From Tupaia tana (taxonomy: Eukaryota; Chordata; Mammalia; Scandentia; Tupaiidae), in the NCBI GenBank assembly GCA_026018925.1, contig JAKSZU010000002.1:95266475-95330474 (forward strand): DNA of 64,000 nucleotides. The letters are read 5' to 3'. Within the stretch, counting starts at the first letter, position 1; each line of letters opens with the position of its first letter. Below are positions 23,127 to 34,340 of the stretch, in pieces. The position numbers were made by a program, and so were the translations under genes. A model generated the notes under the pieces. That model made no database searches. It was not told where the DNA came from and worked only from the letters and a program-made list of their open reading frames with translations.

Positions 23127-23639
23127 GAACCAGCAGGTGGTGTGATGGTTAGGGCCCTGGACTCACACATAGCCAACAGTGCTTCCAGTCCCGGATCCAG
23201 CAACTTGAAGATTACATCAGGCACTGAGACCAGCAGTTGGCGTGATGGCCATATCGCTGGACTCCCATGTAGCTGACCGCGGTTCAAGTCCTGGACCCAC
23301 TCACTCCAGGTGTGTGTGCGTGCATGCATATCCAAGAAAGAGGAGAATGGAAGAGAAGGGATTGTGGTGTGGCCATCCCCCTGGGGGGCGATTTCTCGCT
23401 TTCTTTCTCTTTGTCTTTCTGGCGAGCACATGTGCCCTATAGCAAAAACCTCTCAAAAGAAAAAGAAAAAGAAAAGAAAATTATATCAGGCACATATGGG
23501 TGTGTGCCCAAAATTCTAAGAGAAAAATGAAGGAAGGATTGGAGCCTGGCCATCTCCCCTGGGGGGGATGATTTCTCACTTTTCCTCTCTCTGTCTCTTT
23601 GGCAAGTACATATGCCCTAAGGGGGAAAAAAGTTACATG

Positions 23640-23670
<31 letters not shown>
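23127..23670 (+). mobile_element. Family I SINE interrupted by another SINE
   Basis: Outer copy: head at 23127-23224 ('gaaccagcaggtggtgtgat') and body resuming at 23494 ('gtgtgcccaaaattc', then 'ctggccatctcccctggg'), ending in a 31-A run at 23640-23670. The inner copy occupies 23225-23479. Confidence 0.9.
23225..23479 (+). mobile_element. Family I SINE nested inside a SINE
   Basis: Full unit 'gagaccagcagttggcgtga' to 'cctctcaaaagaaaaag'. Duplication 'attacatcaggcac'/'attatatcaggcac' at about 23211-23224 and 23480-23493. Confidence 0.93.
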
Positions 23671-23671
<1 letters not shown>

Positions 23672-23869
23672 GTAAGATCAAGAGTAATTCTTCTTCTGTC
23701 CCTGGTTTCAAAGCCTATAACCTAACCTCCTTTTCCAAAGACTGCCAGTAGTAAGCCAGCTTCTTGTTTATAACTCAAGGTATACTTAATGCACACACAA
23801 ATACTGATATTTCTAGTGTACACACGCACTGAAACCCAAGTGATTGAAGAGTACATCTTTACTTGCTGC

Positions 23870-24130
23870 ACCTTTTCTTTCACTTAGCAATATATCTTGG
23901 AGGCTATACATTGCATTTTATAGATCTTAATTTATTTAACCTCTTCCCCATCGATGCTTCTCTTTATATTCTTGATCTTTACTATTATTAACAGTGCTAA
24001 AATAAATATCCTATATAAATATTTTTGTGCATATATGTGCATATATCAAGAGAAAAATTCTAAACTAGAATTGCTGGATCAAAGAAGATGCACATTTTAA
24101 ATTTTGTAGCAATTACCTAATATCATTCAA
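23870..24130 (-). repeat. Ancient L1M fragment
   Basis: 'aacagtgctaaaataaatat', 'aattgctggatcaaag' and 'cacattttaaattttg' match the antisense of old L1M ORF2 end and 3' region. Confidence 0.5.
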
Positions 24131-24189
24131 AATAAGTATCACCAATTTATGGTTGGTGATCCAACAACCAATGAAAACGTGTCCAATTA

Positions 24190-24372
24190 TGCTGTAAATG
24201 CTTTACTTAAATAACAACAATCTTGGGAGGAGGATTGATTATTACTCTCAGTCTAAAACTGAGTTAACTGAGGAACAGGAAGGTTAAGCAACTTGACAAG
24301 TCACACAGAACTAAGTGATGGAACTGGGAATTGGGTTCAATAGTCCACCCCTTCCTGGTATACCATAGAGCA
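24190..24372 (-). repeat. MIR relic
   Basis: 'actgagttaactgaggaac', 'aaggttaagcaacttg', 'tcacacagaactaagtgatgg' and 'gggaattgggttcaa' follow the reverse MIR core in order. Confidence 0.75.
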
Positions 24373-26066
24373 TTCCTAAGTTTCAGCCTCAGCTCTCTCA
24401 CTTAAAGATGATGACCTTGCCCATATTATTGACCTCAGATACAGTTTCTTCATAAAATAAAACCTAAATGATATCTCAATGTATTAATATAAGAATAAAA
24501 TAAGACAAAGAAAATTCCACGCATAAGGGCCCAAGCAAATATATTTTCTTCCTCCCTGTTGAGAAATGTATGAATTATAAAGAATAAACCATTTCCCTGG
24601 CAAATCTTTTTTAATGGTATGAAAATAAAAGAAGCAACTATGACTCTTTTTCATGTTATGCTGAAGCCATCAAGCCAGAAAGTAGCACTTGTGCTGGGCT
24701 CCTTCTGTCTTACAGTCGTTCATTCTAAGGGTTTCCTGTTCCCTGTTGGCTTCCTTGCGCAGTGGTGTATAGTATTTCCAGCTCTGGAAGTCTGTCTAAG
24801 AGCTAGGAGTCCCTTACACATACTAAACTGGCTTTCCCACCAATTTGGGAGATGTATTAAAGTCTGTATGCTCTCATCAGCCTTTGGCTAATGATGCACC
24901 CTGAGCAGATGTCAACCTGTGCAGAAGAATTATAGGGAATATTCAGGTACAGAGTGTACAATGACTTAGCAAAAACTTTGTACAGCTCATCAAAATACTT
25001 TCATACCCCTTATTGCTAAATTTCATTTTTTTATATGATAAAGCAGTTGAGTCAATAAATATGAATAGCTTTTCTTTTGTAAGGAAAGTATAAGAATAAG
25101 CAATGCAAGGAGAGGTCCTTGCTTCCCACAAAGCAGTTTAGAAAAGGAGCGGGGCGGGGGGGGGGGGGCAGTGGTTGGGATGGGAGCACCTCAGGGTGGG
25201 GCTGCCGGTGTAGCCATAATCATTCTGTTGAGTCAATTCCTTCATGTCCAACCTCACACTCTTGTTTCTCCTCCAGAGATTAGGACGGGATAAAGAATGG
25301 TAAAGATATGTGTGCTGGAAACACACCAACTAACCATTCCAAGGGCCTTGAAGGGGCCTCCTCTTTAGGATCCACCATCCAGGAGTGCACCAGAGAGGAT
25401 CATGGGTTTCTTTCCTGCAGAAGTGTTCACTGCAGAGTTCGCAGAGCATCCCTGCCAGCCCACACTGCTGGTCTGTGTCTTCACAGCTCAGCATGGTGAG
25501 CAGAGCTCAGTAATAGCCTTAAAATAGGAAGCAAGACATACAGACATGGCCGAGTTGACACAATGGTTTTGATGTGACTCAGAAAACTCGCAACCACATA
25601 AAAATATCAAAACCAAAAAATATCCCCTTTTTCCCACTACCAAATTATAAAACAACAAAACCCTGACAATTGCACTAACTCCAACTCTATCCTTTACTTC
25701 ACTTCTTACTCTTACCTGACCTATTTCCTCATCCCTATCCCACCCACAATATTCTCCCTCCCCCCTTCCTCCAAGGGTGCTACCCCCGCAATGGGATGAG
25801 GTTTAGAGATTACACATTCTTTCCTTCCTTCCCTTTTTCCTTCCTTCCTGTCTTTTGTGTTTTCTCTCTTTATTTCTTTTTTTTAGATTAAATCATTGCA
25901 TTTACATCTAATCCTTTATCTTTTTAAACTGGATAAAATGTGTTTGTTTTCAAAATAACCAAGTCACAATGCCATATAGGACCAAAAAATGCTTCAGCTC
26001 ATAGAAAATATCTATATGATGTCATTTAAGAAAGAAATAATAGCGTATTGGCAAATTTATTGTATT
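24373..26066. other. Unrecognised DNA with low-complexity patches
   Basis: Includes a G run at 25153-25168 and a C/T-rich stretch at 25740-25880. No gene or named repeat is supported. Confidence 0.35.
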
Positions 26067-26070
26067 TTGT

Positions 26071-26267
26071 AAAGAATTATTTACTTAATTTTATTTATTA
26101 TTATTATTTTTTAATTTGCTTTAGGGCATGTGCACTCACTGAAGAGAGATGGAAGAGAGAAAGAAGGGAGGAAAGTGAGAAGGCAAGCCACCAGGTCGGG
26201 GACTCAAACCACAGTTGGCCAAGTGGGAGTCCAGCACTTCAACCACCACGCCGTCTACTGTCCCCTC
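26071..26267 (-). mobile_element. Family II SINE
   Basis: 'aaagaattatttacttaatt' tail complement, GA-rich middle, 'aagtgggagtccagc' and 'gtctactgtcccc'. Confidence 0.8.
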
Positions 26268-26336
26268 CCAAATTTAAACAGTCCTATGCACAAAATGTTC
26301 TGTTGTTCTCATTAATACTACCACAACTAAGTATTT

Positions 26337-26515
26337 TTTTAAAGAATTATTTCATTTAACTTTTTTTTTATTTTTAATTTTGACCAGAGAGGGACAGAGT
26401 GAGAAAGGGGAGAGAGAGAGGGAAAGTGAGAAAGCAAGCCACCAGGTCAGGACCCAAACCGTGGTCAGCATGTGGGAGTCCAGTGGCCTTAACCACCACG
26501 CCACCTGCTCACCCC
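26337..26515 (-). mobile_element. Family II SINE
   Basis: 'aaagaattatttcatttaac' to 'ccacctgctcaccccc'. Duplication 'cacaactaagtattt'/'cacaagcaagtattt' (about 26322-26336, 26516-26530). Confidence 0.85.
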
Positions 26516-26519
26516 CACA

Positions 26520-27498
26520 AGCAAGTATTTACAAAAATTTTCAAAAGTTTGTACAAGGAAAACCTTTCTATGAATGTTCTCCAAATCTGACAAATCTAGA
26601 TATTTTATAATTACTTCTTTTAGTTTAAGATAAATACAACTTACTTCTTCATTTTATATACTCTGGTCAAATTAGAGCAGTTTGTACTTTTTGTGCCTCC
26701 TTTTATCCAACACATAGCAAAGTACATGAGATATAGAAGAGAAGATCCAAAACACATGTCTGTGTTCCAAACCTGTTAAGCATTCCTGCACAGTGGAAAC
26801 AAAAAAGAAGTACTGCGCTGAGCATAGATAAAGCCATGGCTCCACTGGGCATCTGTCCTGAAGGAAGCAGTAACAGCTGGGAATCAGGGAAGGAGAACTG
26901 GAAGGTGCTCCGTGGAAATCAGCAGATGACAGCCAGGTTTGAAAACAGGCTAGATGGGGTCCTTTCTGGTGAAAGGAAGTTGCAAATCTGCAGCCAACTA
27001 CTCCCTGGAACTCTGGCCTTGCAGAGTACTTCAGAAACAAGAGGACTAAACACACCTTGTTCCTGAGGAACTGGCTAAACGCCATGGTCCAGATGCCTGA
27101 CATCAGATTCCTGCTGCAGCAGAAGGTGAGTGTCCTGAAATGCCATAACAATACCTGGTTTGGGGTTGGGGTTCAGGAAGCTTGGAGAAGGAAGATGCAA
27201 AAATCACTAGACAGAGAAGTGTGAAGAAGATGAAAGAAGAGAGAGATCTTATCCAAACTGAGACTGAGAAACAAAATTGCAAAACACATGGAGAGTTCTA
27301 ATGCTGTGAAAGTCATCCTGCCAAGTCATCCTGGAACATAACTTCGTTCCAGGTGAAATTTTATCAAACTGCTCTAGTCGAAACTTTAGAATAAGTATGA
27401 TTTGAATGTTAAAGAAAAAAAATTATATGATTTTTTAAAAATACAAAAGAAATAAAACAAGTAAGGTAAATTGAAAAACAGAATGACTAGACATCTTA
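26520..27498. other. Unique DNA containing an exon-like stretch
   Basis: AT-rich flanks surround a more balanced segment at 26820-27210. Within it is a possible splice-flanked open stretch, listed separately. No repeat recognised. Confidence 0.35.
27025..27125 (+). other. Weak candidate exon (unrecognised)
   Basis: A 101-bp stretch lies between an acceptor-like 'ctggccttgcag' and a strong donor-like 'cagaag|gtgagt' (junction after 27125). One frame is open across it and reads RNKRTKHTLFLRNWLNAM in its middle. I do not recognise the protein, no neighbouring exon was found and a match of this kind can arise by chance, so this is only a lead. Confidence 0.18.
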
Positions 27499-27514
27499 GA
27501 AGTTGCAAATCTAT

Positions 27515-27773
27515 GGGAACCAGCAGTTAGCATAATGGCTATGTCGCTGGACTCCCACATAGTCGACCGCGGTTTGAGTCCCGGACCCAGTAGCTTAAAC
27601 TCACGCTGGGTGCGTGTGCGTGCGTGCCCAAGATCCTGAGAGGAGAATGGAGGAGAAGGGATTGCGTCATGGCCATCCCCCCCTGGGGGGGGGGGTGATT
27701 TCTCACTTTCTGTCTGTCTCTCTCTGTCTGGTAAGAGCATGAGCCCTATAGCAAAATCCTCTCCAAAAAAAAA
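27515..27773 (+). mobile_element. Family I SINE, first of three stacked copies
   Basis: 'gggaaccagcagttagcata' to 'atcctctccaaaaaaaaa'. Duplication 'gaagttgcaaatctat'/'gaacttgcaaatctat' at 27499-27514 and 27774-27789. Its right duplicate is the target of the next SINE. Confidence 0.95.
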
Positions 27774-27790
27774 GAACTTGCAAATCTATT

Positions 27791-28083
27791 GGGGGACCAG
27801 CACATGGCGTAATGGTTACATCACTGGACTCTCATGTAGTCAACTACCTTTTGAGTCCTGAACCCAGCAGTTTAAACTCATGCCAGTCACATGTGTATAT
27901 ATGCCCAAGATCCTTAGAGGAAAATGGAGGAGAAGGGATTGCTGCGTGACCATCTTCCCCCCGGGGGTGGGGGTGGGTGGTGGGTAGGGGGGTGTGATTC
28001 CTCACTTTCTCTATATATATCTTTCTCCATCTTTCTAGGGAGTGCTCATGCCCTATAGCAAAAACCTTTCTTTAAAAAAAAAA
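27791..28083 (+). mobile_element. Family I SINE, second of three stacked copies
   Basis: 'gggggaccagcacatggcgt' to 'aaaacctttctttaaaaaaa'. Flanks 'gaacttgcaaatctat' (27774-27789) and 'gaagttacaaatctat' (28085-28100). More diverged than its neighbours; a G-rich expansion lies at about 27960-27993. Confidence 0.92.
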
Positions 28084-28107
28084 TGAAGTTACAAATCTAT
28101 AGATTGT

Positions 28108-28364
28108 GGGACCAGCAGTTAGCATAATGACTATGTTGCTGGACTCCCACGTAGTCGACCACGGTTCATGTCCCGGACCCGGTGGCTTAAAACATGCCGG
28201 GCGCATGTGCATGCGTGCCCAAGATCCCAAGAGGAGAATGGAGGAGAAGGGATTGTGGCATGGCCATCCCCACTGGGGGGTGATTTCTCGCTTCCTGTCT
28301 CTCTGTCTCTCTCTGTCTGTCTGGCGAGCGCACACGCCTTATAGCAAAAACACCTCTCAAAAAA
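28108..28364 (+). mobile_element. Family I SINE, third of three stacked copies
   Basis: 'gggaccagcagttagcataa' to 'cacctctcaaaaaaa'. Perfect 15-bp duplication 'aatctatagattgt'-like at 28093-28107 and 28365-28379. Confidence 0.95.
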
Positions 28365-28379
28365 AAATCTATAGATTGT

Positions 28380-28890
28380 AATGATAACTTTAAAGGATTA
28401 GGTAAACTTTGAAACAAAGACAACAAAAGAAAAGATAACAAGTTGGGAAATATTACTAAGGGATTCAACTGGACGACAACAGAGAACAGAGTCTGGAAGA
28501 ATGCTAAGAAGAGAGATCACACTCCCCAGCATGCCTGGGAGAGTTTTACTTTACTTCTTCTGTCCTGATATGATTATTAGTGGCACCTCTTTAAACTCCC
28601 AAATGTATTTTAGTTTAGACCATAATGTATATGGTCACCCAGGTATTAAGAAATATAGGATAGACTGAAAGACAAAAGCAATGCCAGAAGAAAAGAATAC
28701 AGAGAATCACAAGGAAGTAACATCTGAAAAAAGAAAAGTGCTGTGAGTTTTCCAAACCTGAGTAAAGATGAGTTCTCAGATTAAAAGTGAACTGTAAGAA
28801 TTGAGAAGGAGCTATAAAAATATATTCATACCTGAAGTCATCATAGTAAAACTTAAATACTTCAAGAATTAAAAAATAATCTTTCCAGCT
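28380..28890. other. Unrecognised AT-rich DNA
   Basis: No gene or repeat signature recognised between the stacked SINEs and the next fragment. Confidence 0.35.
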
Positions 28891-28891
28891 A

Positions 28892-29025
28892 CCATGAGAA
28901 GAGAGAGGGGATTGTGGCATGGCCATCCCTCCCGGGAAGTGATTTTTCATTCTCTCTCTCTCTGGCAAATACATGCAACCTATAGCAATAAATAAATTAA
29001 TAATTAAATAAATAAGTAAAGACAG
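28892..29025 (+). mobile_element. Family I SINE 3' fragment
   Basis: 'gaggggattgtggcatggcc' through 'acctatagcaataaataa' with an AT-rich tail; the head is missing. Confidence 0.75.
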
Positions 29026-29063
29026 AAGTTATTGTATAGCATAACAATAAAATATATTCAATG

Positions 29064-29326
29064 AGGGACCAGCAGTTAGCATATTGGCTATGTTGCTGGA
29101 CTCCCATGTAGTCGACCACGGTTCAAGTCCTGGACCCAGTGGCTTTAACTCATGCTGCACACATATGCGTGCGTGCCCAAGATCTCGAGAGGAGAATAGA
29201 GGAGAAGGGATTGTGGCATGGCCATCCCACCTGGGGGGTGATATCTAACTTTCTGTGTTTCTGTCTCTCTCTGTCTTTCTGGTGAGTGCATGCATCCTAT
29301 AGCAAAAACCTCTCAAAAAAAAAAAA
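29064..29326 (+). mobile_element. Family I SINE
   Basis: 'gggaccagcagttagcatat' to 'aaaacctctcaaaaaaaaa'. Flanking 'aatatattcaat'/'aatacattcaac' duplication. Confidence 0.92.
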
Positions 29327-29929
29327 AATACATTCAACAATATCTTAGTTGAAAAGGCACATCTACTACCAAGCAAAAAGGAAACGTTGCACATAAAGTT
29401 CTGAAAAACTAAGTAAATTCTATAGTAAGAGGCATTATAAAATTAATAGAGAACAATCCCCAAGACAACAAAATAATTTTTAATTCATATGCATTTAAAT
29501 GTAATGTTGAATTAGACAGAACTAATCAGCAGGATTACCAAGTAAAACTGTCAAATCCAGAACAATAGTAGATGTTAAACACTTCGGTAAGAAACAGATA
29601 GATCAGACAGAAAAAGCTAAAAGATTATAGTACTACATTGTACCCAGTCCCAGTTTAACTCCCTCCCTTCTCCTACCCATCTGCCAAAACATGTGTCTAA
29701 ACCCTCAGGCTACTTACAAGTGAGTAGAAATCAATTACAAGCTCTCAAGCTATATCTTATAGGGAAAGACTCTGTGACTTAGAGAATACAGAAAGGGACA
29801 TTAGTAGAATTCGCTTAGCCTATGCCAGAACAAACAAGTTAATAAAAATAAGTCTAATATAAGGTTCACTGGCAATATGAACAAGGTGAAGAAATGACAA
29901 CATGAAAACTATGCAAGCTGAACAAAAAA

Positions 29930-31340
29930 TAAAAGAATCTTTTTATCAATTAGAGCCTAAAGAACACAGAGAAACATCTCACCATTTTCTGTACTATACA
30001 AAAGTCTATTGAAAACAAGAATTGAATAAATATGAGCGCAAATGTAAAATGATAACACAGAATGAGGTAAAAATGGAAATTGAAAATCTGAGAAAATAAA
30101 TTGAAACTAAAATAGCATCATTATATATTTATACAATAAATAAATTACGTGCAAAAAGAAATTGAATGAATATGGCTAAAAATAAGTTGCTTACACAGAA
30201 GAAAGACTTGAGATAAACATAGAAAAATAAAAAAGATGAACAGTTCAATAGAAATATACAGAAGATAATAGCCACGGAGGAATGACAAAGATGACATTAC
30301 ACAAGGATGATAGGTATCCCTGAAATGAAAAACCAATAAATGAATCAGAAAAAGATATTCTAATGGAAAACACAAAAATAACCCTGAAATGCAAAAAAAA
30401 AAAAAGATGCTCTGCAACTCAGAAGTACATGTCATATTCCAAGACGAATCTATTTACTATACTCAAACATACTCAATTCTACATCATATTCTCCTTTTGA
30501 GAATAATTAATTCTTCAGTCATCCAGAGACAAATAGTAAATCTTTCATAACTGGGAGCAAAAGCAGAGTGGCCTTGTTCTTCTCTGGATGACATTCTAGA
30601 CTACAAGACTAGTCTAGAATGAACGAACCACTGTCTGCCAAACTCTGCAGGAAAAGAAATATTATCCAAAAACATTGTATGCAGGCAAGATCCACTCAAG
30701 TACAAAGACCACAGATATTCTTAAATGTGTAATAATACAAATATTGGTATGCATGCTCTAGTTTGAATGATGGCTTGTCCTTCAAAGGTTTGTGTGTCGG
30801 AACTTGGTTGTATTGCAAAGGTATTAAGTGAAAATTTAATCCCTTCAAGTGTCTCAGGGGTGAAGCCTTTGAGAGTGATAAGGTCATTAGGACAGGGCCC
30901 TTATGATTGAGTTCTGGTAGGTTTCTAAGAGGGGGAAAGAAGACTAGAACAGATAGAAAATTTATGGACAGCTGCTCTGCTTAAGATCCCACCCTCCGCC
31001 ATGTTGTAGCCTTACCAGAAGTTGATCCCTGGACTCTGGAACTCCAAACCATGAGCTGAATCAACCTCTATTTCTTCATAAATTCACTGACACTCAGATA
31101 TCCTATAAATCATGCCATAGCAGACTAAGACAGTGCATTAGCTTTCTTGAGGAAGAAAAATGACTCAGTGATGTAATCTACTCCATCAAGAGAGAGATAC
31201 ACCATGAAATGCTGATGCCTGATATATCGAATGCTTGAAGGCTGTAAGGTCACAGCAGTATGAAGAGAGAACTGATGACACGTGTGTTCTATAGCCAAGT
31301 TATTCTTCAGATTAAAAGCAATAGACACATGGTCTTCTCT
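29930..31340 (+). repeat. Ancient HAL1/L1M ORF1-region relic, split by an LTR
   Basis: 'agttcaatagaaatatac', 'cattctagactac', 'gaaatattatccaaaaac' and 'caagtacaaagaccacag' follow, in order, the old L1M/HAL1 ORF1 region. It resumes after the LTR at 31133. It is heavily decayed and its limits are approximate; 29340-29930 may belong to it too. Confidence 0.5.
30754..31132 (+). mobile_element. Solo MaLR-type LTR (MST-like), fossil
   Basis: Starts 'tgctctagtttgaatgat' and ends 'catagcagactaagaca' (tg...ca), about 379 bp. Flanks 'atgca'/'gtgca' fit a 5-bp duplication with one change. Old solo LTR inserted in the HAL1/L1M relic; no internal part. Confidence 0.7.
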
Positions 31341-31905
31341 AGATATAAGGAGAATTCAGGGGGGGAGGGGATATAGTACTTACAAAGTGTTTTGATAAAA
31401 TAGTTGAAATAAAATCCACCCAAGAAGAAGAGAATCAAAATTTAGAACTTGGGAATAAGTATGTGGTAAAACAAAACAAAACAAAAGTGGTGAGCGTTAA
31501 ATCCATGTAAATATAGAACTAAGAATCATCGTGAGAACTATGGTTCAGACATAATTGCCATGAAGCCTTAAAAAATTTAGCCTGAGTATCTTTCCTTAAT
31601 GTTGAATAAAATTAAGTTTATAACTGTTTATTAAAAGCTGAGTATAGACGAGGATGGTGGTTCAAGTTGACAGACTGAGCAAGCATATGTGTTGATAAAT
31701 TATCTCTCCTAAGACTAGATTAAAATGATAGTAAAGTAAAAAATGATCAATGAGAACAAGCAATGAGAGCCAATAGTTAACATAAGAGTTTAGTACACTT
31801 CTGGGAGTCCAAGACATGACATAGACAGATGGGGTAGAGGTGTATCACAGGTAGAAAGGAGACCTAAGGCCAAAAAAATTTTTTTAATTTATTAAAAGTG
31901 TAAAA
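31341..31905. other. Unrecognised, perhaps more HAL1 or a decayed SINE
   Basis: 31766-31830 ('gagccaatagttaacataag', then 'ctgggagtccaagac') looks like a very decayed SINE head. The rest is not identified. Confidence 0.3.
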
Positions 31906-31907
31906 AT

Positions 31908-32150
31908 AGGATCCAGACAGTGAAGGAATGCGAATGTAACTGGATCCAAATGGGAAGGTGCTGGGTTTGTAGCCAGGGCCCCCCTGTGCACGCCAGGGCA
32001 CATGCCCGTGAGTCCGGTTGGCTGGAGCTGGGGGTGGATCACAATGTGAGGACTCCGTGGTGGGTGTCTGTCTCTCCAACCTGTCTCTCTGTCTGCACTT
32101 CACTGTTTCTCTTATTATATGATTAAATAAATTTTCAAAAGAAGAATTAA
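31908..32150 (+). mobile_element. Family IV SINE, old
   Basis: 'atgcgaatgtaactggatcc', 'gagtccggttggctgg', 'gtctgtctctccaacctg' and a tail 'gattaaataaatttt'. Similar order to copies at 12731, 16160 and 40540. Confidence 0.5.
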
Positions 32151-32314
32151 AAGTAGTGGAATAGTTGCTGTGGGAGGAAGGAGAGAGGAAAGTCAAGGAA
32201 AGTTTAAGAGAGCTACGTCCCCATGTACCATGGCAGGAAGTCGATAGACAATGTGAAGACAGATCATCCAAATCATCATGACTAATCAATTTAGAATCTG
32301 AAAAATCTCAAAAT

Positions 32315-32505
32315 AGGGTCTGGCAGGTAGCGTGGTGGATAAGGGTGCTGGACTCCCATATGGCCAACTGTGGCTCGAGTCTCGGACCTGGTGGCTTGCT
32401 TTCTCATTCTTTCTCTCTTGCTCTCTCCGCCCCCCCTCCCCGATCAAATTAAAATAAAATAAATAAATAAAGCTAAATAAAATAATTGTTTTATAAAAAT
32501 AAAAA
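32315..32505 (+). mobile_element. Family II SINE
   Basis: 'gggtctggcaggtagcgtgg', 'gactcccatatggccaactg', 'gacctggtggcttgctttc', a CT/C-rich run and 'aaataaataaataaagcta'. Confidence 0.85.
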
Positions 32506-33849
32506 TAGAAGCCATTAAGAATTTCAACTGGCAAACTGGGGAAGGGATACAGTGTGGTAATAATTTGTCACTTTTCATAGCAAATCCTGTTGTGCTATTT
32601 GTTCTTTATATAATTCCTCTCCTATTTTGACAAAATTTCAAATGTTATAACTACATATGCACACGTGTGTATATACACATGTATATGCATATACATATAT
32701 ATAAACAAAGTGCTATTAGAAAAATATAATATTAAGTAGTATCTCTTTTTATAAAATAACTCCTGCTGTCTATTCACCTATCTAAAGAAACATATAAAGA
32801 GATATAGTAATGTTTCTCTAATATTTCCAAGTGGTGATGCTGATGCTGGAAAAGAAGAGAAGCCACCTGGTTCCTGAGGGCAAAACGACAGGACTCGTTG
32901 ACTTGAACGTTGGTGATAGGCAGGAATCGGGGTGAGGCTGAGGTTTCCCATTTGAGCCCCAGGGAGCACAGAGGTCACAGGCAGAATTAAACACATTATT
33001 TCCAAGTCAGAGCGGTTCTAAGCAGGATGGCTAAGTTTGAATATCTGAGAAAACTGTACAAGTAGTAGCATGTGCTCAGTGGCATACACGAGTTGGAGCT
33101 CAGAAAAGTTCATGCTGAACATACATTTGGCAGTTGTCAATAAATAGGATGTAAAACTATGGGAATGTGTGATAAACCCTAGAAGTGGAAATTGAGAAAA
33201 GACAGAAGAGGACCTGAACCAAGCCCGGGTGGGCCTCAGCAATAGCAGACCAGAGACAAAAAGGGGACTCCGGAAAGACACTAAGAGGAGAAAGAGGGGA
33301 CAATGTTGGTAAAAAGCCAGGAGGGAGTGGCTTCAGGCAGCTGAGGGAGGAGGTGATTTGAGACAGAAGGCGCCCTGGAGTCCTCGAGGTGAAGAAAGGG
33401 CACTTAAAAGGGTCCACACATCTTTAGAGGAGGGATGCTTCATAATGCTGCATACGCATCGTAACAAGAGGAAAGAAGAAGAGAGTTACAGATGCATTTT
33501 TGTAGCTTTGGTGGTGAGATTAGTCCAATGGCTTTTATTTCCTCCATGTGGGAAGGCGATAGGATCATCCACAGACAGGCAGGAGAGAAGTGAGGCGGAA
33601 AATGATGACGGACAGAGATGACAGCATTAGGTGAAAGCCTAAAATAACCTTACAGCCGCTAATACTCATTAACTAGCTGCTTTAGTTATTAGGTCCTACC
33701 CTCATTGATTTCGTTACACTATTTTCATTTTTCAGTAGCCTATATTCTGTTTTACTCATTCTCTGAGTAGGAGAATACTAACAGTCTCATAATTACCTGT
33801 TCAGACGTGCACAGAGAGACTCGTAGAGCACTGGAACCTAAAGAAATCT
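32506..33849. other. Unrecognised DNA
   Basis: Includes an alternating TA/TG-rich patch at 32645-32705 and a purine-rich GA stretch at 33180-33480. Open frames here have no recognisable domains. Confidence 0.35.
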
Positions 33850-33950
33850 TAGCTATTACGTAGCCCAGTTTTCATTGTACAGATGATAACTGAGGCTCAA
33901 TTTAAGTAATTTTCTTAAAATTAAATAATTAGTTGGTAACAAAGAAATAA
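33850..33950 (-). repeat. MIR-like relic
   Basis: 'ttcattgtacagatgataac' and 'tgaggctcaatttaagtaa' match the reverse MIR core ('acagatgaggaaactgaggc'). Confidence 0.5.
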
Positions 33951-33989
33951 CAAATAAGCTTTCAGATTCTCAATTGACTGGTATGAAAA

Positions 33990-33990
33990 C

Positions 33991-34041
<51 letters not shown>
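33990..34041 (+). repeat. (CT)n(CA)n microsatellite
   Basis: Continuous CT repeats turn into CA repeats. Probably polymorphic. Confidence 0.85.
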
Positions 34042-34065
34042 GCACTGCAGAAAGAAATTTAAAAA

Positions 34066-34340
34066 TAGGGTAACAGGAGGTGGTGCGGGGGTTAAGCCAC
34101 TGGATCCCATATGGCTGACTCCATGGTTCAATTCCCAGACCAGTGGCTTGAAAAACATGCTGGGTGTGTACAAATGTGTGCCTAAAATCCTGAAAGGAGA
34201 ATGGGGGGGAAGGGATATCAGTGTGGTCATCCTCCCAGGGTAATTTCTCACTTTCTCTCTGTTCTCTGTTTCTCTGTCTCTCTCCAGCAAGCACACAAAC
34301 CCTATAGCAAAAATCGAAATAAAATAAAAAATGATTTATC
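34066..34340 (+). mobile_element. Family I/III-like SINE, diverged
   Basis: 'aacaggaggtggtgcggggg', 'ccatggttcaattcccag' (B box), 'cctgaaaggagaatgggg' and 'ccctatagcaaaaatcg'. Confidence 0.85.
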
